Positions 25,695 to 34,889 of a stretch of DNA of 64,000 bases are shown here, piece after piece (position 1 is the stretch's first letter; each line of letters opens with the position of its first letter). The notes under the pieces are model-generated. The model had not been told where the DNA came from, searched no databases, and saw only the letters and a list, made by a program, of their open reading frames with translations. The position numbers and the translations under genes are program-made. This DNA is from an uncultured Lachnospiraceae bacterium (lineage in GTDB: Bacteria; Bacillota; Clostridia; Lachnospirales; Lachnospiraceae), in assembly GCA_900548905.1 (NCBI GenBank), contig URMK01000006.1, positions 1 through 64,000 of the forward strand. Reading direction: 5' to 3'.

Positions 25695-26059
25695 ATGATA
25701 GTCAAAAAATATAGATGGGTGAATGGTTTGATTATGCTCTCATCATTCATTCTAATATTTGGTGTTGTATCAAAAATCATCATGCACACACAAACGTCCA
25801 TTCGTGAAAAGATCAACAACACCATCTCTGTAACTGAAACAAGACATTGTCAGGAAGCATTCCAGTATATACAGTATCATCCGGAGAACTTTCGTTTCTG
25901 ACGGTAGAAGATACTATTAAGGTGCATTTACTGACTGATAAACATAATGAAATTCTAACTTGGTCATGTATAATAACTGGCTTTATTCTTTTGGTTGTTT
26001 CGCTCTTAATACGCGCTCATTTGTTCACTTATTCCGAGTCTTTTTCTGCTATTTCCTGA
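25695..26059 (+). pseudogene. Frameshifted small membrane protein
   Basis: A plus-strand frame starting at 25695 gives MIVKKYRWVNGLIMLSSF and a first membrane helix, then a polar stretch. Near 25880-25900 coding character moves to another frame, with VEDTIKVHLLTDKHNEILTW and a second helix (IITGFILLVVSLLI) before a stop at 26059. Together they look like a two-helix protein of about 110 residues with one frameshift. No family is recognised. The 3' end overlaps the yesN stop on the other strand. Confidence 0.35.
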
Positions 26060-27540
26060 TGCCGTGACAAAAATTCCTTCGGTGTCATGTCCGTATATTC
26101 TTTAAAAATTTTCGAAAAATAACTGTATCTTTTAAACCCACACAGACTTACAACCTCCTTTAAATGATGTTTTTCATGAAGCAATTCCTTCGCTTTCTCT
26201 ACCCGGATACGATTAAGGTATTCTGTAAGGGTACTCCCTGTTTCCTCATGAAAAATCCGGCTCAAATAGGAACTGTTTACTCCCACACTTACAGCACAGC
26301 TGCTCAGGCTGACCGATTCATTATAATGTTCCTGCAGGTAACTTACTGCCTTGCTTACTGCCTCCGAGAAACTTTCCTGCTTGTTCTCTCCTCTGATTTC
26401 ACGCAGGATATTCAGATATAATCCTGCTATATTGGCAGACAATACTGTTTTACTTTTCGCACGTGTATACTCAAATAATTCAAAATTTTTTGGTATAAAA
26501 TCCAGGCTGATTTTATGTTCTAATGTAATCCGCTCCAGCAAATCAAGAAGTTCCTTTGTTACTATAACGAACAGAGCTTCTTTTTCTGTTGGTATTTGTT
26601 CATAAATTTCTTTTACCATATTTTCTGCTGCATCCGGATCCATTCTATTGACAGCAGACAGAAGCCTGTTTTGCTGTTCAATTGTCATTGCCAGCGGAGC
26701 AGTCATTTTACGGGAAGTTTCCTTCTCTTCCTCCAGCTTGTGCTGTACGAATAACCTTAATGCATTATCCGAGAAAAAGGGGGGACAAATCTGCATATCT
26801 ATCTGTATGCTGTAAATCCGACGAATACTGTCCTGTGCGATCATTTGGCTATTTTCAACCTTTTCTCTGAGCTTCGCTTCCGAGACATCTTCATAGAATC
26901 TGTTTATGATCACAAAACGATTCGGAGGAACATGTATGGCTAAAACGTCCATACCATTTTCTGTACCATTCTCAAAAATACGGCCTATTCCTTCCATCAT
27001 GGCACTCTGTGCAATTTCCGAATAATTTTTCAGCATCGTCACCCATATCAGCGTAACCATTTTTCTGGAGTTATCCGAGTTAAATGGGTTTATGCCGCTA
27101 AGCAGAAGCCATTCGTATACCATACTCCTCAGCTCCTGCTTCTCCTCCCAGGGAGATATTCTGCTCTTCTTTTCTTCAATAATATGAAGTGTCCGTTCCA
27201 GCAATTCTTCCGAAAGTCTGGATTTTAAAATATAATCATGAGCACCATTTTTCAGGATTTCTCTCACATAGTCATAATCATCATAGCTGCTCACCGCAAT
27301 CATGGCGATCCCCGGATATTTTTTTTCAATCATATCGGAAAGCACCACACCATTTTTCCCCGGCATAGACACATCAAAAATAACCACATCCGTTCTATTT
27401 CTCGCTAAGAACTTCATAGCTTCTTCCGTTCCACGAGCTTCTCCTGCCAGGATAAAACTGCCTTTTTGCCAAAACTCCATCTGGCTGATATAATTACGGA
27501 ACACTTTCTCATCGTCAACTATCAAAACCGACAGCGGCAT
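26029..27540 (-). CDS. YesN-type response regulator (AraC family)
   Basis: Regulator of about 503 residues. The receiver domain (1-120) has Asp in DVVIFDVSMPGKNG and the Lys in YILKSRLSEELL. A long helical middle region follows, then a C-terminal AraC domain with two HTH motifs (SLSSCAVSVGVNSSYLSRIF and LKEVVSLCGFKRYSYFSKIF). It probably activates the SBP, permease and sulfatase genes downstream. The ATG at 27540 is chosen over a GTG at 27549 because GGAGG is nine bases from the ATG and zero from the GTG. It overlaps the kinase gene by 26 bases. Confidence 0.92.
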   Translation of the reverse strand: MPLSVLIVDDEKVFRNYISQMEFWQKGSFILAGEARGTEEAMKFLARNRTDVVIFDVSMPGKNGVVLSDMIEKKYPGIAMIAVSSYDDYDYVREILKNGAHDYILKSRLSEELLERTLHIIEEKKSRISPWEEKQELRSMVYEWLLLSGINPFNSDNSRKMVTLIWVTMLKNYSEIAQSAMMEGIGRIFENGTENGMDVLAIHVPPNRFVIINRFYEDVSEAKLREKVENSQMIAQDSIRRIYSIQIDMQICPPFFSDNALRLFVQHKLEEEKETSRKMTAPLAMTIEQQNRLLSAVNRMDPDAAENMVKEIYEQIPTEKEALFVIVTKELLDLLERITLEHKISLDFIPKNFELFEYTRAKSKTVLSANIAGLYLNILREIRGENKQESFSEAVSKAVSYLQEHYNESVSLSSCAVSVGVNSSYLSRIFHEETGSTLTEYLNRIRVEKAKELLHEKHHLKEVVSLCGFKRYSYFSKIFKEYTDMTPKEFLSRHQEIAEKDSE

Positions 27541-29278
27541 CCTTTTCACCCTCCCCAGGAAGCCTAAGTTCTACACAGGTAAACATATCTTCCAAGCTAT
27601 AAATAGTACCGCCATATTGCTCGCCATAAATTAAATGAATCCGGTTAAGCACATTAGCAAAACCTACCCTGCGAAACCCAGCTTTATCCTTTTTTGTAAC
27701 TTCCGACAGCAGCTGTTCTATCTGATCCCGGCTCATTCCACGCCCGTTATCCATAATTTTAAATATGATGTCCTTCTCCTGCCGGAATATTTTAATCTGA
27801 ATCACACCATCATTTTCTCTTGTTGAAATACCATGAATTAAGGCATTTTCTACAATAGGCTGCAGCAATAGCTTCGGAATCCTGTAAGTCCATAATTCCT
27901 CATCCACATCCCATAAAAGCTGAAAAAAACCTCTGTATTTAAAACGTTCTATCGTTATATAATTTTCTATATATACACGCTCTTCCCATAGCGTAATAAA
28001 CTCATTTCTGTTAGACAGTACACTGCGTAAAAGCTCTGACAACGCAACAGCAACCCTTTCAATTTCCTCTTCCTTGCGCATGTGAGCCACATATTGAATG
28101 CTGTCTATGGAATTATACAGAAAATGAGGTTCTATCTGTGCTGCAAGGACATCCTGCTCTGCCTCTCTTTTCAACCTTTCCTTCTGTCTCACCTCTTCCA
28201 ACAAAAGGCTTATTCTCTCCACCATTTCATTAAAAGCACCGGACAAAAGCCCGATCTCATCTACAGCTGTAATATCCGATCTTACCAACAAATTACCATT
28301 CTGAATTTCTCTCATACTTTCCGTCAGCTTATGCAGATTAGTGCAAAGTTTTCCTGATAAATAAGCTGATGCGGCAACCGCAAATAATACTGCCGTCATT
28401 CCAATAAAAAGAAATTTCCACTTAAGTTTATCCGCATCCTGCAAAAGCAGCCGATATGGAATTATACTGATTGTCGTCATTGTTTCCGTATCCGCTCCGT
28501 AACGGATAAAATACTGTTTTTCTCCATTCCACTTTAAATATCCGGTGTTATCACCAACCTCTTCCACCAAAGAAAGCAACTGTGCTTCCTTTCCTTTTTC
28601 CACTGTATTAGTATAAAAAAGAGTATCTAACGGTCCATAAATATAAATGTTTACTGCATCCAGCGGTTCAATCTGCCAAGTTGCAACCATAATATCATAA
28701 TTCAATGATATAACCACAGCCGCCACTGCTTTTCCTCCAGATATAATCGGACATCCCAGTAGAACTTCTTTTTCTTCTCTGTTATAAAATATCCCCGACC
28801 GTTCTGTTTCGAGCGCTTTCCTCATAGCCGATTTTTCTAAATCTTTTTTCATAATCGGTTCATTATTAGCCTGATAAATCCTACCATTATCTGTTACCAC
28901 CATAATATTTTCAATATACTCTTTTTGGCTCATTAAACCGGACAGGTAGCTGCGGATTTTCTTTTTCTGCTGATAGTCATCATAGGAGGCTTCCACAAAA
29001 GGCTCCTTCATAGTTGGCAATATAATTTCCTGTTCAGTGGCAACTGCAAGAGATATTTTTCTGGCTTCTGTAAGCATACTGTTGAAATTTTCATCAGCAA
29101 ACGAAATATACTGAGTCATATAAAGTTCTGTAGTTTTTTTAATCGTATTAATTTCTGTATAATATGAAATAACAAGGGATACGATCGTTGTCCCCAGTGC
29201 AATAAGCATTGAAATCATTAATATTTTAATTTGAATAGAATGAATTTTCCAACTTTTATTATTTTTTACCGGAATCAT
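27515..29278 (-). CDS. YesM-type sensor histidine kinase
   Basis: Membrane kinase of 587 residues. One helix spans about 19-42, a Cache-type extracellular sensor about 45-280, and a second helix about 284-307. A HAMP domain follows, then the His_kinase domain with QIEPHFLYNSIDSIQYVAHM (phospho-acceptor His) and HATPase_c with IMDNGRGMSRDQIEQLL. This is the LytS/YesM class, common next to CUT1 sugar operons in Firmicutes. It is co-transcribed with the yesN-type gene (26-base overlap). Its ligand is probably the transported glycan or its binding protein (inference). Confidence 0.92.
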   Translation of the reverse strand: MIPVKNNKSWKIHSIQIKILMISMLIALGTTIVSLVISYYTEINTIKKTTELYMTQYISFADENFNSMLTEARKISLAVATEQEIILPTMKEPFVEASYDDYQQKKKIRSYLSGLMSQKEYIENIMVVTDNGRIYQANNEPIMKKDLEKSAMRKALETERSGIFYNREEKEVLLGCPIISGGKAVAAVVISLNYDIMVATWQIEPLDAVNIYIYGPLDTLFYTNTVEKGKEAQLLSLVEEVGDNTGYLKWNGEKQYFIRYGADTETMTTISIIPYRLLLQDADKLKWKFLFIGMTAVLFAVAASAYLSGKLCTNLHKLTESMREIQNGNLLVRSDITAVDEIGLLSGAFNEMVERISLLLEEVRQKERLKREAEQDVLAAQIEPHFLYNSIDSIQYVAHMRKEEEIERVAVALSELLRSVLSNRNEFITLWEERVYIENYITIERFKYRGFFQLLWDVDEELWTYRIPKLLLQPIVENALIHGISTRENDGVIQIKIFRQEKDIIFKIMDNGRGMSRDQIEQLLSEVTKKDKAGFRRVGFANVLNRIHLIYGEQYGGTIYSLEDMFTCVELRLPGEGEKDAAVGFDS

Positions 29279-29351
29279 TTTCGATACCCTTCACCTCAAT
29301 AGGGATAAATTTATCTTTCGGATTGGACTGTTCTAAAGTGCAGAACATCAT
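29259..29351 (-). CDS. Short ORF overlapping the kinase start
   Basis: A 30-residue frame (MMFCTLEQSNPKDKFIPIEV and onward, ending ENDSGKK) overlaps the first 20 bases of the YesM-type gene in another frame. It could be a leader peptide coupled to the kinase or the C-terminal scrap of a lost upstream gene. The frame continues a few codons upstream (SIAWTGT) before a stop. Confidence 0.25.
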   Translation of the reverse strand: MMFCTLEQSNPKDKFIPIEVKGIENDSGKK

Positions 29352-29557
29352 GGTACCTGTCCATGCTATAGATTATTCAAGCATTCCTTCCTGCATTTTA
29401 CTGTTTCTCATAATAACATAAAAACCTTACGTTTTCCATTCAATCTTCCTGAATAAAGAGCAGTAATTCTCTGTATTTATCTATAATAACTGGGGCAAAC
29501 CGTTTTCAGACAGCAAGTTATATCACGCCCACATCCTATGTATCTCATCATACAGCT

Positions 29558-30106
29558 ATGGAATATTATGGCATTATCGATCGGGTTTATTATGATGTAT
29601 ATGTTTCCTCTCAAACCAGGTTCCGGGATTTTGCTTTTGATAAATATACATATCGGTATATTGCGTCGAAAACATTAGAAGGAATCGACAGGCCATCCTA
29701 TAGTGGCGGTATTGCAGTCACAAATTTGGAACGTACAATAGTTGATAGTATTAAAGATATAGATAAAATAGCCGGAATTGAAGAGGTAATACAGGATATC
29801 GAATGTCTACACAGAGTACAGGAGAAAAAGCTGGCTAACTGGTGCAATCTTGACAGAAGCTATTTCGGGAAAATTTTCAAGGATACCGTTCTGGTAACGC
29901 CCCAGGAATATATCATCCGCTACCGGATCAACGTTGCCTGCGATCTGTTGAAGGATACGGATTTATCCATTGGGGATATTTCTGCCCAGGTAGGCTATGA
30001 CAACCAGCTGCATTTTTCCCGTGCCTTCAAGAAGGTTATGGGCATATCTCCCAGGGACTGGAAAAAAAGGAACCGTATTCCGGCTATGCCGGACAGTAAG
30101 GAATGA
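29558..30106 (+). pseudogene. AbiEi-like antitoxin fragment fused to AraC DNA-binding domain
   Basis: One open frame of 182 codons with two unrelated halves. Residues 1-84 (EYYGIIDRVYYDVYVSS, then GGIAVTNLERTIVDSIKDID) match the central part of AbiEi-type type IV antitoxin proteins. The frame reads on upstream of the Met as YITPTSYVSHHTA, the preceding family segment, but the antitoxin HTH is missing. Residues 85-182 are a complete AraC HTH pair (LANWCNLDRSYFGKIF and IGDISAQVGYDNQLHFSRAF) of the MsmR/cupin type, without its sensor domain. No AbiEii toxin is adjacent. I read this as a deletion joining two gene remnants that stayed in frame; a working chimera cannot be excluded. Confidence 0.6.
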
Positions 30107-30243
30107 GAAATATTGTGCAGAACCGCACCGAAGAAGCAGAGCTCAATTCCATGATAATGGCCGATACCACACAGGGCGCCCACGGCAGAACCTATTACAG
30201 CCTGCGCGAATTCAGCTCCTGTCCGGTACCGGCCTGTCAATAG
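30103..30243 (+). CDS. Small ORF coupled to the AraC-domain stop
   Basis: A 46-residue frame starts at an ATG overlapping the preceding stop as ATGA, with TAAGGA directly before it. The peptide (MRNIVQNRTEEAELNSMIMA and onward, with SCPVPAC at the end) has protein-like composition and no recognised family. It may be the truncated first part of a gene once downstream of the AraC regulator. Confidence 0.3.
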   Translation: MRNIVQNRTEEAELNSMIMADTTQGAHGRTYYSLREFSSCPVPACQ

Positions 30244-30269
30244 CCGCCCGCCGGACAATCTGCCGGCGG

Positions 30270-32567
30270 TCATTCACCCGTTTCTATTCCGAATTTGATA
30301 ACATGCCATTTATCCGTCAGCGTAAAAACAGGCGCATCCGGAAAGTCGGCAAACCCTTTTTCCCCGCTGTACTGCATGGGGCTTGTAAGATGCCTGTCCC
30401 CGTCCCTGTGATGGTGGGGACCGTACGTATTAAAGGTACTGGGAATGAGGCGGATTACCGCCCGATGGATTCCCGGCTTAACGCCCGCAAACTCCCAATC
30501 CGGCCCCCAGCAGTATCCGGCCTGTCCGCTGTCCCCATCCGGAAGCACTGCCATACAATCCGCGTGCAGACCGGTTTTACCAAACACAAGCTTTCCGTCC
30601 TCTCCCGCATAAAGCAGGCTTTCCAGTTCCACATAGGTGCCGCAGAACGGGAAACCGGATGCACACAGATCCTGCACCTGTATATCTTCCTTCCGGATAT
30701 CCGTCAGGTAAAAATCCCCTTCCGTTTCCCATTGACGGCTGTCCTTCTCCCGATAACCCGCCGCACTCTTTACGGCAAAGTCCCCCTCCAGATATACAAA
30801 GGGCTTCTGTTCCCCATGGGGGCAGACCTCCCAACGCAGGCTGATTTCTCCTGCACTCAGCAAATCCTTCTTTACAGAGGCCGGAATGGGATACCATATA
30901 CCCCCGTCTTTCTCCTCACCCTGCAGCCGGCTGCCTCCGGCCCAGACACCATCCAGCGGATCCAGGGAACGGATGCACCACTCCCCGGCACTGTCCATAT
31001 TCCCCTTCCAGGGAATATGGGTTTCCTCTTTTTCCAACGGAATTTGATTCCCGCCATGGCGGATATATTGCCACTGCCACTCTTTTGCATCATACCAAAT
31101 CCCTGCGGCTTTTGCCTGTTCACGCTGCTGCTCCCGGACAAAAAGCGCATCCTCCGGGCAGATAACCGCCGTATATACCGCGTTTCCTATCCGCAGGACA
31201 CCGTTTTCCACACTGCCGTGTTCCTCCAGTATCCGCTCACTGGCAACATCAAAGGGAATCCCCTGCTGGTAACAATGCTCCGCAAACCGGGAAAAAGCCA
31301 TGCTGATTCTGCCGCTTTTCGTGTCCGGTGTCCCCTCTCCGTTATGCTCATTAAGCGCCATGGCGTCCGCAGGATTAAACTGTGCCTGCACCCCTCTTTC
31401 CGGCGCCACCAGAAGCACGGGCCTGTTCCGATGGACTTTGTTGTCCCATTTCCGGTAAAGCTTTTCAAATACGGCAGGAGCGGCCTCCTTCCAGGTAAGC
31501 CCCCGGGGGATGTTGGGGGGCCAGTCCCGTACCGAGGCGCTGTCCGCCCGATACTGCCACAGATGAAATGCAATGGTGTCAATCCCGCTGTCCGCAAGCC
31601 AGTCCACATAGGCCTCCAGATCGGCCGGCGACAGGCCCCAGCCGCTTCCGCCCAAAGCCTCCGCCATACAGCGTCCGTCCGAGAACTGGCGGCTCAGGGA
31701 AGAAACCGTCCTGGGATAATAATGATTACCCGGATAACGTTCCAGGGCATCCACGGCGGGCACATTCACCTGCTTCAGGTTCTGATAGAGCGAACCGCTG
31801 CAGGACGTCTGGAAAAACAGGGTTTCTTCCCCCTTAAGATGGGCGGTATACCTCTTTTTGTAGGTTTCACACCACCGGTTCACCGGCTTATAAAAAGCAT
31901 CCGCCAGAAGATCCCCCAGGATCTGCCAATAGGTCAGCCGTACCTCCTGACAGCCTTCCCCGTCCGTAAACAGCAGCCCCCATTCCTCCCGAAGCTTCTT
32001 TCCGCGCAGCCGTCCATAGGCTTCTTCCGCTTCCTGGCACCAGGGGATCCCTCCCATACAAATGGAAACGCCGTGTCCGTCCAGGAAGCCTACCTCATCG
32101 CTGAAAAAGCCGGTAACGTAAGAAAATGCTTCCTCACTCAGGCCTTTCCGGTAACTCTCATAGGTGTATTCGATAAAATATGCCATTTCCTCTCTCCGGA
32201 ACGTGTTGAACCCGGGTTTTCCCTCCAGAACCACTTCCCCGTCCCGGTACATAAGCCATTCGCACCGGCTGTCAGGAAAATGCTCCAGTACATGCCCGTC
32301 GCCGCTGCCGGAAGGCCAGCCGTTTTCATCATAAATCCAGAATTCCATCCCCAGCCGCCTTGCATGCAGAATAACTTCCGACAGAATATCCAGATAAGGC
32401 CCGCTCATATAAGCGGGCCTTCCCGGATAAAAACGGGGATGGAAAATGGTACCCCGAAATCCCAGGGCCTTCATTTCTTCCAGCTGGGCTTTCAGGACGG
32501 ACGGATCCAGCTCACCATTGACCGCCCAGAAACTCAACAGCTTCAGACAGTTATCCCTATTTTCCAT
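30270..32567 (-). CDS. Large glycoside-hydrolase-like protein (GH106-like)
   Basis: Cytoplasmic protein of 765 residues without signal peptide. The N-terminal half reads as a TIM barrel: FRGTIFHPRFYPGRP (38-52) and EFWIYDENGWPSGSG (75-89), a pattern seen in GH106-like alpha-L-rhamnosidase relatives, then FFSDEVGF and DTIAFHLWQYRAD. The C-terminal half looks beta-rich, with lectin-like strands. Acidic residues Asp80/Glu81 and those in FFSDEVGF are catalytic candidates. GGAGA precedes the ATG. It is last in the glycyl-radical operon, 50 bases after that enzyme, so it may release the sugar part of the compound the operon degrades. Family assignment is tentative. Confidence 0.6.
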   Translation of the reverse strand: MENRDNCLKLLSFWAVNGELDPSVLKAQLEEMKALGFRGTIFHPRFYPGRPAYMSGPYLDILSEVILHARRLGMEFWIYDENGWPSGSGDGHVLEHFPDSRCEWLMYRDGEVVLEGKPGFNTFRREEMAYFIEYTYESYRKGLSEEAFSYVTGFFSDEVGFLDGHGVSICMGGIPWCQEAEEAYGRLRGKKLREEWGLLFTDGEGCQEVRLTYWQILGDLLADAFYKPVNRWCETYKKRYTAHLKGEETLFFQTSCSGSLYQNLKQVNVPAVDALERYPGNHYYPRTVSSLSRQFSDGRCMAEALGGSGWGLSPADLEAYVDWLADSGIDTIAFHLWQYRADSASVRDWPPNIPRGLTWKEAAPAVFEKLYRKWDNKVHRNRPVLLVAPERGVQAQFNPADAMALNEHNGEGTPDTKSGRISMAFSRFAEHCYQQGIPFDVASERILEEHGSVENGVLRIGNAVYTAVICPEDALFVREQQREQAKAAGIWYDAKEWQWQYIRHGGNQIPLEKEETHIPWKGNMDSAGEWCIRSLDPLDGVWAGGSRLQGEEKDGGIWYPIPASVKKDLLSAGEISLRWEVCPHGEQKPFVYLEGDFAVKSAAGYREKDSRQWETEGDFYLTDIRKEDIQVQDLCASGFPFCGTYVELESLLYAGEDGKLVFGKTGLHADCMAVLPDGDSGQAGYCWGPDWEFAGVKPGIHRAVIRLIPSTFNTYGPHHHRDGDRHLTSPMQYSGEKGFADFPDAPVFTLTDKWHVIKFGIETGE

Positions 32568-32617
32568 AGTCTCTCCTTTATCCGTTATCCCCTGTTATCA
32601 TAACAGGAAGCAATCAG

Positions 32618-34789
32618 TTATTCATTCAGGAACCGATCCACGATCTGCTGCCGGTATTTCGGCGACAGCGATGAGAAAAAGGCAGAATAGCCGGTTACCC
32701 TTACCACCAGATCCGGATCGCTTTCCGGATCCGCATGGGCCTTCAGCAGTCGTTCCTTGGTCAGGCAGTTCAGGTTGATTAATGTCCCGCCCATATGGTT
32801 ATGGGTATGGATCAGGGTTTCCAGGGCCTCCACGCCTCCTTCCCTGGTAATCATGGAATTGTCCACATCCAGGTGGAGCGGGGAGGAATTCCCGTACCCC
32901 GGCTGCAGCTTTGCCACCGCGTTGGCTTTCAGGGATGGGGAAAACGTATGAAGGCCGTTGGCAAAACCCGGATCCGGTTCATTGGAATGGGAAATGGGAT
33001 CCCCGTATTTTCTTCCGTTGGGTGTGGCCGGAAGGGTTTCCCCGTACCGGACGATATCCCCATGGGAGAACATACCCGCAATCACCTTCAGGTGATGCCT
33101 GGGAGTCGGCTCCTCCATGCAGAGGCTGACGAACAGATCCCTGATTTTTTCCGCCCACTTCATGGAAGGGGAATGCGGTGCGCCAAGCCGGTCAATATTT
33201 TTAAGCATGAGACGGATTTTCTCATATCCTTCAAAATCGGCGTCGAGGGCGGCATACAGCTCCGGGAAGGTAAGAACCTGCTCCGTTTCAATCCGCTGCT
33301 CGATGGCGCCGAAGGAATCTGCCACCGTAGCAAGGCCGATGCCGTCAATATTCAGGTCCAGGATATCCACTCCGCCCTGCGCACAGTTCAGCCCCCGTTC
33401 TATCGGGCCGTGCATGAACAGGTTCAGGATAATTTCCGGCGTATCCTCGGAAACATGCTCATAATGCCAGTCGTATCCTTCCTTCACACAGTCCACCATA
33501 ATGGTAAGATGTTTGGCAAAAAGCTCCCACAGGGTATCCGTACCGGCCTGTTCCCTTCCTTTCATTTCTTCCATAGCCTGGTATAAAGCCATAGGCATAT
33601 TGATACGGGTCACATCCTGCAGCGGATATTCCACGCCGGGGATGGCGGTCCAGTTACAGCCCGACTTAATGCGCATCCGTGCCAGCTCTTTGGGAAAACC
33701 GTTCTTCACGAATCCTTCCTCACATCCCACATTACAGGAATAGCAGACCCCGGTTCCATCCTCCATGTTGTATTCCAGGGAACGGCGCAGAAGCACTTTG
33801 TTCATGGAATCATGCACACGGATCGCCACATTGGACGGAATTTTCAGATAATGCACCGCATCCAGAATCAGGAAGCTGATCCGGCTTGCCACATCCTGGT
33901 CTCCGGACGGTGTCAGGCCGCCTATCTGGGAATAGTGGGTATCGTTAAAGAACAGGCTGGCAAAATACCAGACCGCCTCTTCATCGGTGAGGCCGAAGCT
34001 CTCCTTATCCTTTTCATAATAAGGGCGGAACAGTTCATCGATCTGCCCCAGCGCCCCTCCAGCATAATACATTCTGTCAATGCACTGGAAATGGGCGGTG
34101 AACTGTAAGGCCTCCCGAAGAGTGCGGGGCGGGTTTTCCAGCAGCCATTCGTTGCAGTCCGCCACCTGGGTATAATGAATGCGGCGTTCCTCCTTTACAG
34201 CCTCTTCCGCCAGCTTTCTTGTATAATCCACATGGCGCCGGATCCATTCCAGGACGCCCAGAAGCAGCTGTTCCTCCCCTTCATAAAAAGAGGCATCCCC
34301 ATGGGTATTCCGTTCCTTATAGTATCTTACCTTTTCCAGAAGCCCTTTCCATCCCAGCGCAAGCCCTATGGTAAGATCCGGGCACAGGTGGTTCATCCCC
34401 CCGCAGCCGTGCTGGAGAATGTTATATTTTTCATGGATAGGGAAAAGATGCTTCGGCTGGTTTTCCTCCCGGAACCCGATATCCATCCAGTTGGAAAGGT
34501 TGCCCGGCCAGCAGGTGGCCAGGGCGCTGGAAGGATTGCTGTAAACAGGCATCTCGTTCAGGATTTTCCTGTAATTGTCTCCCAGCATTTTCATCCCGTA
34601 TACCCTGCCGTCCTCATGGGTAATGGGTTCAAAGGTAAAATCAGGAAAATACAGGAATCCATGATCGTCAATATCCAGATATCCGAAGTGATCGATTTTT
34701 TCTTTGTTGATCCGTATTTTATCCTGGTGCAGCTGCTCTATTTTTTCTCCTGTACGGGGAGAAAGAACTGTTTTTTCCGTATTTAACAT
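32618..34789 (-). CDS. Glycyl radical enzyme (PFL-like), substrate unknown
   Basis: Oxygen-sensitive radical enzyme of 723 residues. The PFL domain includes PPRTLREALQF (220-230). The catalytic loop reads YSCNVGCEEGF, giving thiyl Cys356 and the CxE glutamate Glu358. The glycyl loop RVTGYSAFF near the C-terminus carries the radical Gly at about 700. It is shorter than most dehydratase-type members (about 780-850), and the residues around GCEEG differ from the pyruvate formate-lyase Cys-Cys pair, so it is not PflB. The GCxE loop is shared by dehydratases and C-C, C-N and C-S lyases of this superfamily. The neighbours (activase, PLP lyase-like enzyme, sugar transporter, glycosidase) suggest a sugar-linked substrate. 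The ATG at 34789 has AGGGAG upstream. Confidence 0.88.
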   Translation of the reverse strand: MLNTEKTVLSPRTGEKIEQLHQDKIRINKEKIDHFGYLDIDDHGFLYFPDFTFEPITHEDGRVYGMKMLGDNYRKILNEMPVYSNPSSALATCWPGNLSNWMDIGFREENQPKHLFPIHEKYNILQHGCGGMNHLCPDLTIGLALGWKGLLEKVRYYKERNTHGDASFYEGEEQLLLGVLEWIRRHVDYTRKLAEEAVKEERRIHYTQVADCNEWLLENPPRTLREALQFTAHFQCIDRMYYAGGALGQIDELFRPYYEKDKESFGLTDEEAVWYFASLFFNDTHYSQIGGLTPSGDQDVASRISFLILDAVHYLKIPSNVAIRVHDSMNKVLLRRSLEYNMEDGTGVCYSCNVGCEEGFVKNGFPKELARMRIKSGCNWTAIPGVEYPLQDVTRINMPMALYQAMEEMKGREQAGTDTLWELFAKHLTIMVDCVKEGYDWHYEHVSEDTPEIILNLFMHGPIERGLNCAQGGVDILDLNIDGIGLATVADSFGAIEQRIETEQVLTFPELYAALDADFEGYEKIRLMLKNIDRLGAPHSPSMKWAEKIRDLFVSLCMEEPTPRHHLKVIAGMFSHGDIVRYGETLPATPNGRKYGDPISHSNEPDPGFANGLHTFSPSLKANAVAKLQPGYGNSSPLHLDVDNSMITREGGVEALETLIHTHNHMGGTLINLNCLTKERLLKAHADPESDPDLVVRVTGYSAFFSSLSPKYRQQIVDRFLNE

Positions 34790-34803
34790 AATTGCTCCCT
34801 TTC

Positions 34804-34889
34804 GCATCCGGCCAATCAAATCGCCACGCGTGCGGCCGGATGCCTGCTTCCACTACGTTTTCTTACTGTCTGCGCAGTAAATGCGCAGA
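34804..34889 (-). other. Paired hairpins between activase and glycyl radical enzyme
   Basis: Two dyads: GCATCCGGCC with GGCCGGATGC (34804-34843), and GTCTGCGCA with TGCGCAGAC over the last codons of the activase gene (about 34867-34889). Neither is followed by a T-run. They may adjust the activase-to-enzyme ratio, since the radical enzyme is normally needed in large excess. Confidence 0.5.

Noticed and set aside
29997..32603. An 868-codon open frame on the plus strand
   Set aside because: It lies opposite the glycosidase-like gene at 30270, has no ribosome site and reads as a Pro/Arg-rich shadow; the minus-strand frame shows the coherent protein.
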